Source of the DNA: Candidatus Thiodiazotropha sp. LNASS1
GTDB lineage: Bacteria; Pseudomonadota; Gammaproteobacteria; Chromatiales; Chromatiaceae
Direction: 5' to 3'
Length of the DNA: 64,000 nucleotides
NCBI RefSeq assembly: GCF_964212655.1
Contig: NZ_OZ156465.1
Span: 3,968,001 to 4,032,000, forward strand
The notes under the pieces are model-generated. The model ran no database searches. It had not been told where the DNA came from and saw nothing but the letters and a program-made list of their open reading frames with translations. A program made the translations under genes and the position numbers. How positions within the stretch are numbered: position 1 is the first letter of the stretch; each line of letters opens with the position of its first letter. This document shows positions 57,416 to 64,000 of this stretch, in pieces.

Positions 57416-58438
57416 ATGAGAAAATTATTCTCAACCATAATAAAGTTCACAAAAAAGGTGGTTTCCTACATCTTTTACTATACAGGCGTGACAGGTTATA
57501 TACTTAAAAAAAAGCTGTCAAACAAGACCGTTATACTGACATACCATCGAGTATTGCCTGTCAATTTACGTGAACGAAGTTTTTCACATCAGGCGATTAT
57601 GGTGGATCCTGCAAATTTCGACATGCATATAAGTGTTATAAATGAATATTTCAAAGTCATTGATACTAGTGTGCTGCTTAATAGTAAAAAGGAATGTGAG
57701 CCAAGGTGTCTTGTAACATTCGATGATGGCTGGCGAGACAACTATGAGTATGCATACCCTATTCTAATGAAACATAATTGCCCTGCAATTGTATTTATAC
57801 CACTCGACTATATCTCAACTAAACAAACATTTTGGCAAGAAAAGCTAGGCTATTTAATATGGCATGCAAGTAAACTTGATTCAAAAGAATCAAGAGCTTT
57901 ACTGAATAAATATGGGATTGATGAAAAATGTAAGATTGAAGGATATAAAAAGCAATCAGAAATAATTAATTATGTAAGATCCTTGAAGACAAGGACTTAT
58001 GAGCAACTTGAAGAAATAACGCAAGATTTTTTGGAAGTAGTTGATTATGGTGATGGTTCTCATGTCGATAAACATATGACTTGGGATCAAATGAGGGAAT
58101 TGGAACAAGACGGCATTGAAATAGGTTCACATGCCTGTAGTCATAAAATACTTACAGAACTAGCAAGAGAAGAAGTAATTGCGGAGTTAGCTAAATCTAA
58201 AGCATCAATCGAAAAAAATGTCCAAACGGTAGTAAAATCCATTGCATATCCCAATGGAGACTATAGTGATGTGATAGGAGATGTGGCGAGAAGTGAGGGG
58301 TATAAGTATGGATTCGGTACTGAATTTGGCCATGTGGAAGAGAGTAACAATAGATATAATCTAAAAAGAATCAATATTAATGATACAGTTGCAGACAGCA
58401 AACCAACTTTTCTGGCAACAATTATAGGAATATTTTAA
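57416..58438 (+). CDS. polysaccharide deacetylase (CE4 type)
   Basis: 340 residues with a short N-terminal hydrophobic stretch. The NodB fold begins at LTYHRVLP, the catalytic Asp-Asp pair is in VTFDDGWRDNYEYAYPIL, and the zinc histidines are in GSHACSHK. Of a different subtype from the deacetylase earlier in the cluster. It would modify the polysaccharide or another glycan. Confidence 0.88.
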   Translation: MRKLFSTIIKFTKKVVSYIFYYTGVTGYILKKKLSNKTVILTYHRVLPVNLRERSFSHQAIMVDPANFDMHISVINEYFKVIDTSVLLNSKKECEPRCLVTFDDGWRDNYEYAYPILMKHNCPAIVFIPLDYISTKQTFWQEKLGYLIWHASKLDSKESRALLNKYGIDEKCKIEGYKKQSEIINYVRSLKTRTYEQLEEITQDFLEVVDYGDGSHVDKHMTWDQMRELEQDGIEIGSHACSHKILTELAREEVIAELAKSKASIEKNVQTVVKSIAYPNGDYSDVIGDVARSEGYKYGFGTEFGHVEESNNRYNLKRININDTVADSKPTFLATIIGIF

Positions 58439-58582
58439 ATACTGATGAGTAACCATCTCGGTATATTTGCAAAGAGTAAATGTTTTTTATTGAATTTATT
58501 TGGACATGAAAAACAATAGATACTAGTTACAGTCAAAAGAAAATATAGACATACTGGAATTCTACATAAATATGGCCGCGAA

Positions 58583-59632
58583 ATGATTAATAAGAATATA
58601 TCAGTAAAAATCTATAGTATTAATGAAACAAATTCCAGTAAATGGAATGACTACCTAAAGAACAACGATCAAGCATGCATATATCAACTCTTTGAGTGGC
58701 AGATTATAAATAAGAGCTATTTCAAACACTCTGTATATAATATTGTTGCAGAAAGTAACAATCAAATAGTGGGGGTGCTCCCACTGGTATCACTAAAGAG
58801 TATGATTTTCGGCCACATTTTATGTTCAATGCCTTTTGTTAATTATGGTTCCAGTTGTGCAAACTCCACTGAAATTGATAAGAAATTGATAGAATATGCA
58901 TGTGAATTAACAAATAAAATTGGTGCGAAGTATCTTGAAGTGAGAAGTCAAAAGCCTTCAGTTACAAATATGAAGGAATCCAAAAACAAGATATCACTGA
59001 TAATAAAACTGGATGACGATTATGAGAAACTGTGGAATGGATTTAAATCAAAGCATAGGACAAACATACGTAGAGTATATAAGAACGGTATAACAGTTAA
59101 GAAAGGCGGCGTTGAATTATTGGAACCATTCTACGAAATTCTATCAAAGTCCTGGAGAGACCTTGGTACACCTATTTATTCTATTCGTTATTTTAAAACA
59201 ATAACACAATATTTTAAGGACGATTATACAATATTCATAGCTTACAAAGATGATGTGCCAGTGGCTTCTGCATTTAACGGCTATTATGATGATATTGTTG
59301 AAGGTATGTGGCTTGGTTTGGATAACCAATACAGACAATATCAACCCAGTTATGTTTTATATTGGGAAATGATAAAAGATGCCTGTGAAAGAGGTTATAA
59401 AACATATCATCTCGGGAGGTCGAGTACAGACTCAGGCGGTGAGTCTTTCAAGAAAAAATGGAATGCAGAAACAAAACAATTATATTGGCAATACTACTTG
59501 AATACTATCGATAAAATGCCAAATCTAAATCCTTCAAATCCCAAATACAAGCTTTTGATAAAACTATGGAGAATGTTGCCATTGAAAGCAACACAGATCA
59601 TTGGTCCATTGATATCTAAAAACATCCCTTAA
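58583..59632 (+). CDS. FemAB/GNAT-like protein of XrtA systems
   Basis: 349 residues of the FemAB family. The central GNAT-like fold shows KHRTNIRRVYKNG, the acceptor region SRSWRDLGTPIYS-type segment (here SKSWRDLGTPIYS) and the C-terminal YKTYHLGRSSTDSGGESFKKKW. Matches the FemAB-related proteins of exosortase/EPS loci. It probably transfers an aminoacyl or acyl group, from an unknown donor. Confidence 0.88.
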   Translation: MINKNISVKIYSINETNSSKWNDYLKNNDQACIYQLFEWQIINKSYFKHSVYNIVAESNNQIVGVLPLVSLKSMIFGHILCSMPFVNYGSSCANSTEIDKKLIEYACELTNKIGAKYLEVRSQKPSVTNMKESKNKISLIIKLDDDYEKLWNGFKSKHRTNIRRVYKNGITVKKGGVELLEPFYEILSKSWRDLGTPIYSIRYFKTITQYFKDDYTIFIAYKDDVPVASAFNGYYDDIVEGMWLGLDNQYRQYQPSYVLYWEMIKDACERGYKTYHLGRSSTDSGGESFKKKWNAETKQLYWQYYLNTIDKMPNLNPSNPKYKLLIKLWRMLPLKATQIIGPLISKNIP

Positions 59633-59642
59633 GGAATGTTAA

Positions 59643-60845
59643 GTGTTTAAGTATTTCCCACCAAGTGGCTCACCGATTACAACACAAGAAATACTGTATT
59701 GGTTAGCTTGCAATGCTTTTTTTGCAGATAAAAGAAAGGATATTAATAAAAGTCTGAGGGATAGGTTTAAAGTTGAGCACAGTTATCTCTTTACAACAGG
59801 GCGTGGTGCTATGACTGTACTGCTCAGGTCATTAAAGAAACTGAGAAATAAGGCAGAAATAAATGAAGTAATTATACCGGCATATACATGCTACTCTGTT
59901 GCAAGCTCTATCCAGAATGCGGGTTTAAAAGTCAGACTTTGTGATGTGGATCCAATTACACTTTCTTACAATCTAGAAAAATTGCAGAAAATGCCATTTG
60001 CAAATGTATTGTGCATTGTATCGGCGAACTTATATGGTATTCCCAATCAGTTACAGGAGATAGAGAGTATAGCGAAAAAAAATGGTTTTTATATGGTTGA
60101 TGATGCCGCACAATCATTCAATGCAAAATATCAAGAAAAAGAAGTGGGCACATTCGGTACGGCAGGCCTGTATAGTTTTGACAAGGGAAAAAATATAACC
60201 TCAATTGAAGGTGGGAGTATTATTACAAATAACCCGGAACTGGCAGAAATAATAGACAGTTATTACAGTAAAATACCAAGTAATTCTGTTAAAGATAACC
60301 TGCTGACCGCTATTAAGGTGATTATATATTATCTTTTTCTCAACCCATTGCTCTACTGGATTCCAGCCTCTCTACCTTTCCTGAACCTTGGTAAAACGAG
60401 ATACGAGGAAAATATTCAGATAAAAAAATATTCGCGCCTGGTAGCACCAATAGCATTAATGCAAATTAAAAGATCTAACCAAATCGCAGAAAAAAGGATA
60501 GCGAACGGATTATGGTACAAAAGTAATATTGAGGAGAAAAAAACAATAAGCAAAATTAATGAATCAGATCAAGGGAAGCCTGTTTATTTGAGATATCCAA
60601 TAAAAGTAAAACAACGGGAAAAAAGGGAAGCTATCCTAAATCATGCAAAAAGGTACGGAATAACTAAATCCTATCCAAAATCACTTAATCAATTGAAGGA
60701 AATAGAAGAAGTTCTAGTAAATCCCGGTGAGTTCGAGGGTGCTGAACAGATTTCAGCACAGCTAATTACATTACCAACGCATACATTTATCAATAATAAC
60801 GATAGAGAAAATATTAAGAATATCATTGACGAAATGACAGCATGA
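59643..60845 (+). CDS. DegT/DnrJ/EryC1/StrS-family aminotransferase
   Basis: 400 residues from a GTG start. Pyridoxal-phosphate sugar aminotransferase family: N-terminal TTGRGAMTVLL binds the phosphate, MVDDAAQSF is the conserved Asp-Asp region and SFDKGKNITSIEGGSI carries the cofactor lysine. It would make an amino sugar, or act on a lipid-linked intermediate. A hydrophobic segment (about residues 219-240) is unusual for the family. Confidence 0.88.
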   Translation: MFKYFPPSGSPITTQEILYWLACNAFFADKRKDINKSLRDRFKVEHSYLFTTGRGAMTVLLRSLKKLRNKAEINEVIIPAYTCYSVASSIQNAGLKVRLCDVDPITLSYNLEKLQKMPFANVLCIVSANLYGIPNQLQEIESIAKKNGFYMVDDAAQSFNAKYQEKEVGTFGTAGLYSFDKGKNITSIEGGSIITNNPELAEIIDSYYSKIPSNSVKDNLLTAIKVIIYYLFLNPLLYWIPASLPFLNLGKTRYEENIQIKKYSRLVAPIALMQIKRSNQIAEKRIANGLWYKSNIEEKKTISKINESDQGKPVYLRYPIKVKQREKREAILNHAKRYGITKSYPKSLNQLKEIEEVLVNPGEFEGAEQISAQLITLPTHTFINNNDRENIKNIIDEMTA

Positions 60846-60924
60846 CTGCTGTATAACAAGAAGTAATGTATCAGCACTAGAAAAAAGAAATCAGCTACTA
60901 AAATATCAATCAAATATTATTGTT

Positions 60925-62127
60925 ATGAAAAAAATAAGAAATATCTTAGTAACCGATGGAAACAGCAGAGCTGCACTGGCGATAACAAGATCTTTGGGTT
61001 CTAAAGGATATAAATTATTTGTTGGAGAAAGGGTCAAGCCATCATTGGCATCTAGCTCGAAGTATTGTAATGAAGCTGTTCTATATCCGGACCCCGTAAA
61101 TGAATATGATAAATTCTGTAAAGCAATAAAGGAAAAAATTGATATCTTAAAAATAGACTTGATAATCCCAGTTACAGATATTTGCATTTTTCCCATCTCT
61201 AATATGGTGAAGGATGGTGTAATCGAAAATAAAACACAATTGGCAAATGATGATTCGATGAAGTTGGCGGCAAATAAAAGCGAGCTGACAAAGCAGGCAG
61301 CAGGGCTGGGGGTTCCTGTACCGCTCTCACAAATAATAGAGTCAAAAAACAACATAGCAGTACAGAATCTGAAAATTCCCTATCCAGTCGTTGTAAAGCC
61401 ATCACGTTCAAGGGTCATGGTAGATGGGAAGTGGATATTTACCAGTGTAACTTATGCCGGCAGTTATGAGGAACTGCGATCAATTCTAGAGAAAACGAAT
61501 AGCGAAGTATTTCCCATAATCTTGCAAGAGAGAGTTAGAGGAAAGGGTATCGGTGCATTCTATTGTTACGATAAAGGAAGGTGTATTGCTAAATTTTCAC
61601 ATCGAAGAATTAGAGAAAAGCCGCCATCTGGCGGTGTAAGTGTTCTAAGGGAAAGTGTGGAAATAGATCCGGACATTGATAGATACAGCCAAATATTATT
61701 AAAAAAAATAAAATGGCATGGTGTGGCAATGGTTGAATATAAATATGATGATGAAAAAGCTATTCCCTATTTTATGGAGATTAACGGTAGATTCTGGGGA
61801 TCTTTACAACTGGCAATTGACGCGGGAGTGGATTTCCCAAATATCCTCGCAGATATTTCTCAGAATATAGATATTGGTGACGCAACGAACTATAAGATAG
61901 GCGTGAAAACGAGATGGTTGTGGGGAGATTTAGATTTATTGTTAATGTTAGTTATAAAAAGCAGAAGCCAATTAAAACTACCCGACGATTATGGTCCTAA
62001 ATGGAAAGTTATAGCTAGCATACTCAATCCATTTGGTAAAAACCTGCATTATGAGGTGCTCAGTTTTAAGGATATAAAACCATGGTTTCATGAGAGCAGG
62101 CAATGGATTAGTAATTTAGTAAAATAA
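60925..62127 (+). CDS. ATP-grasp carboxylate-amine ligase
   Basis: 400 residues. N-terminal Rossmann-like region (ILVTDGNSRAALAITRSLGSKGY), then the ATP-grasp core with VVVKPSRSR, a glutamate-rich VEYKYDDEKAIPYFMEINGRFWGSL metal site. It joins an amine and a carboxylate using ATP. In the cluster it may ligate an amino acid or peptide-like group to sugar. Last gene of the island. Confidence 0.88.
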   Translation: MKKIRNILVTDGNSRAALAITRSLGSKGYKLFVGERVKPSLASSSKYCNEAVLYPDPVNEYDKFCKAIKEKIDILKIDLIIPVTDICIFPISNMVKDGVIENKTQLANDDSMKLAANKSELTKQAAGLGVPVPLSQIIESKNNIAVQNLKIPYPVVVKPSRSRVMVDGKWIFTSVTYAGSYEELRSILEKTNSEVFPIILQERVRGKGIGAFYCYDKGRCIAKFSHRRIREKPPSGGVSVLRESVEIDPDIDRYSQILLKKIKWHGVAMVEYKYDDEKAIPYFMEINGRFWGSLQLAIDAGVDFPNILADISQNIDIGDATNYKIGVKTRWLWGDLDLLLMLVIKSRSQLKLPDDYGPKWKVIASILNPFGKNLHYEVLSFKDIKPWFHESRQWISNLVK

Positions 62128-62146
62128 AGGGTTAATATCAGTAGAA

Positions 62147-62539
62147 TTAATCGTCGAAGGAGATAGCTTCCTTAAGTTCAATATTAGATAATTCGCCTTC
62201 TATTCCTTGTGTATCATAAGCGGCTATCGCAAAAAAATAACTTCCAGCAGTTGGTACACCAATACGGTATTCATCGATTCCAGTACCTTGAATATCGACA
62301 AGAAGTTTTAGATTGGCATTATCATCTCCATAGTAGACCTTATATCCGGCAATGCTGGTTGATAAGAGATAGCTACCATCTGTTCGTGTTTTAGGGGATA
62401 TCCATGAAAGATCTGTGTAGGCAGTAAAGGTAACTGGGTCCTGCGTGCCGCCGCCGGAACTGCCGCTACCGCCGCCACAGCCTTGAAATAGCATTGCAAA
62501 ACTAAGCATACTTATGGAAATAAAAAGCTTGTGATACAT
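62147..62539 (-). CDS. small fibronectin-type-III-like lipoprotein
   Basis: 130 residues. The signal ends in a lipobox LFQGC (Cys21) followed by a Gly/Ser-rich linker, and the rest is one fibronectin type III-like domain (LSWISPKTRTDGS..., AGYKVYYGDD, YFFAIAAYDTQGIEGELSN). Similar domains occur on surface or polysaccharide-binding proteins. Convergent with the ATP-grasp gene; the role is unknown. Confidence 0.82.
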   Translation of the reverse strand: MYHKLFISISMLSFAMLFQGCGGGSGSSGGGTQDPVTFTAYTDLSWISPKTRTDGSYLLSTSIAGYKVYYGDDNANLKLLVDIQGTGIDEYRIGVPTAGSYFFAIAAYDTQGIEGELSNIELKEAISFDD

Positions 62540-62800
62540 GCGGTAAAGCTCCCTTGATTCTATACAGACATTAATATCACATAAAATGTCCGTAAATCAG
62601 TGAAACATATCCTAATAGTAAAAAATGTCTGTTAAAAGTAATAAATACCTGCAAAAACAGGATATAATGAATATTAGTGGATACTAATGTTCTGCTTGTA
62701 CATATTGTATGTTGATGACACGCTGAATATGCGCAACATAGTTTAAAAAAGCATAATTTAAAAAAATATAAAGTAGATTAAAGAGTTATATTCCACATAA

Positions 62801-64000
62801 TTACTCCAACATTTTCTCTATGACTGCGTTTTTCAGGCAATTCAATCTCTCTTCATCCAGGATTGGTTGATTATCCCTGTCTGTAATAAAAAATATATCC
62901 TCTACCTGTGCCCCGAGTGTGGTTATCTTGGAGTGCTTTAGTCTGATCTTGCACTCTGCAAAAGCCTGACCAACATTCGACAAAAGGCCCGGTCGATCCA
63001 ATGTGACCAGGCGCATGGTTGTTCTTTGCAGTTTTGGTTCCTGGGTAAAATAGATAAACGTCTCGTGGTCAAAATGCTTGTTTTTTCGGGGAATGCGCCG
63101 AGTTACTTTGAATGGTTGGGTACCTTCCAAGCGAAGGCCATCAGAGAGTGTGTCAATGATTTCTCCGCTGCGTTGACCAATTTCAACCGGACTGCCATCC
63201 TGCTCCAGTACAAGATAGGAATTAAGTGAATGACCGTCGGATGTACTCATTACCCTTGCATTGACAATTGATAGTGCCAGTTGATCAAGCAGCATAGTCG
63301 TAACAGCAAAAAGATTGTCTCTGTCCAAGCAATAAATCAGCACTTCACTTCCGCCACGCTTTTCCGTCTGGCGCATCTGTATTAATGGCAGTGCACTTTT
63401 TGGAGTATCAATGATTGCCTTCGTATGTCGTTGTATGGCATTTGGAGAGTGTGTGAGGAAGTACTCTTTGGTAAAGGTCGCCCATAAATCGCTGATAGCT
63501 TCGTCTGGAATACTCTGCAACGTTAATTGATACAACGCTGCTGATTTCTTTTCTTCAATCAACTCATCCTGTGCAAGTGGATTTTCCAGTCCCCTGATCA
63601 GAGCCCGGTGTGTCGCATTGAACAGGTCACGCAATAGTGAGTCTTTCCAGGAATTCCAGGCTGCAGGATTTGTCGCTCTACTGTCTGCAAAGGTAAGCAA
63701 GTACAAATAAGTCAATCGGTTGAGATCGCCTACAAGTGACGCGAACTCCTGTACCACCTCTGGATCGGTGATATCTTTGCGTTGGGCGGTCATAGACATA
63801 ACCAAATGATTACGTACAAGCCAACCGACCAAGTGGCTGTCATATTCACTTAAATGGTGTAACCGGCAAAAATCATAGGCATCGATAGCGCCCAGCTCTG
63901 AGTGATTGCCACCCCGTCCCTTGGCGATATCATGAAATATTGCCGCCAAATAAATAAGTTCTTCTTTTGGAAGAGTGCTCATCAACTGGCTGCAGAGTGG
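62801..64000 (-). CDS. glnD: bifunctional uridylyltransferase GlnD, C-terminal part
   Basis: The gene continues beyond the window edge; about 400 C-terminal residues are visible. The HD domain (IFHDIAKGRGGNHSELGA) removes UMP from PII protein, and two ACT domains follow (IYCLDRDNLFAVTTMLLDQLAL and VTLDRPGLLSNVGQAFAECKI), which sense glutamine. The N-terminal nucleotidyltransferase domain is outside. It marks the return to core genes after the EPS island. Confidence 0.95.
   Translation of the reverse strand, partial: PLCSQLMSTLPKEELIYLAAIFHDIAKGRGGNHSELGAIDAYDFCRLHHLSEYDSHLVGWLVRNHLVMSMTAQRKDITDPEVVQEFASLVGDLNRLTYLYLLTFADSRATNPAAWNSWKDSLLRDLFNATHRALIRGLENPLAQDELIEEKKSAALYQLTLQSIPDEAISDLWATFTKEYFLTHSPNAIQRHTKAIIDTPKSALPLIQMRQTEKRGGSEVLIYCLDRDNLFAVTTMLLDQLALSIVNARVMSTSDGHSLNSYLVLEQDGSPVEIGQRSGEIIDTLSDGLRLEGTQPFKVTRRIPRKNKHFDHETFIYFTQEPKLQRTTMRLVTLDRPGLLSNVGQAFAECKIRLKHSKITTLGAQVEDIFFITDRDNQPILDEERLNCLKNAVIEKMLE

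Noticed and set aside
58444-58518. 24-codon open frame after the second deacetylase
   Set aside because: No ribosome binding site and no sign of a membrane helix or conserved motif.
62640-62690. Small palindromes upstream of the fibronectin-like lipoprotein
   Set aside because: Stems of only 4-6 bases in very AT-rich DNA are expected by chance, and no T-run follows.
1-64000. CRISPR arrays, tRNA and rRNA genes
   Set aside because: No regularly spaced repeats, no cloverleaf-like sequences with CCA ends and no rRNA signature stretches were seen on reading both strands.

Overview
The window looks like chromosomal DNA of a sulfur-oxidizing gammaproteobacterium. The synteny surE-pcm-yqaA-nlpD-rpoS is typical of Gammaproteobacteria. 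An FNR-type regulator sits beside a complete cbb3 oxidase locus (ccoNOQP plus ccoG, ccoH, ccoI, ccoS), and there is a soxYZ pair and a glnD. A chemolithotrophic or microaerophilic Chromatiales-like relative is an inference; no 16S rRNA or other taxonomic marker is present, and no tRNA or CRISPR array was seen.

Layout. 0.1-5.1 kb: a lipid A-type acyltransferase, a membrane von Willebrand factor A (VWA) protein with an acidic coiled-coil partner, then soxYZ on the minus strand. 5.7-8.2 kb: a BepA-like M48 protease with repeats and a periplasmic c-type heme protein, transcribed divergently. 8.2-12.0 kb (minus strand): a small protein, a MoxR-type AAA+ ATPase and a metallopeptidase/VWA protein, with an inverted-repeat element filling the gap between the last two, plus an Smr protein. 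12.1-16.2 kb: surE-pcm-yqaA-nlpD-rpoS. 16.2-26.0 kb: fnr and the cbb3 oxidase structural and assembly genes, with an unannotated 41-residue membrane protein after ccoP. 26.0-28.0 kb: conserved proteins of unknown role. 28.3-33.2 kb: alaC-hom-thrC and an RpfE-like protein.

34.2-62.5 kb is a different compartment: visibly AT-rich and almost entirely plus-strand. It is an exosortase A (XrtA/EpsI)-associated exopolysaccharide (EPS) locus. It encodes a secreted beta-helix protein, six glycosyltransferases, a Wzx-like flippase, a Wzy/ligase-like polymerase, two polysaccharide deacetylases, a low-molecular-weight tyrosine phosphatase, two exosortase-type hydrolases, XrtA itself (the only gene on the minus strand inside the block), a CapK-like ligase, an asparagine-synthase-type amidotransferase, a methyltransferase, a FemAB-like protein, a DegT aminotransferase and an ATP-grasp ligase. 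An IS30-family element lies inside it. The block sits between ordinary core genes (thrC/rpfE-like on one side, glnD on the other), so it looks like an acquired or exchangeable island. No Wza/Wzc export genes, no initiating sugar-phosphate transferase, no PrsK/PrsR regulators and no clear PEP-CTERM substrate are in the window, so the pathway must be completed elsewhere.

How the parts work together. FNR, with an FNR-like box and several dyads in front of ccoN, probably turns on the high-affinity oxidase at low oxygen. CcoG, CcoH, CcoI and CcoS supply copper and assemble the enzyme. In the EPS block, glycosyltransferases and modifying enzymes would build a repeat unit that is flipped, polymerised and trimmed, while XrtA would process and anchor PEP-CTERM proteins encoded outside the window.
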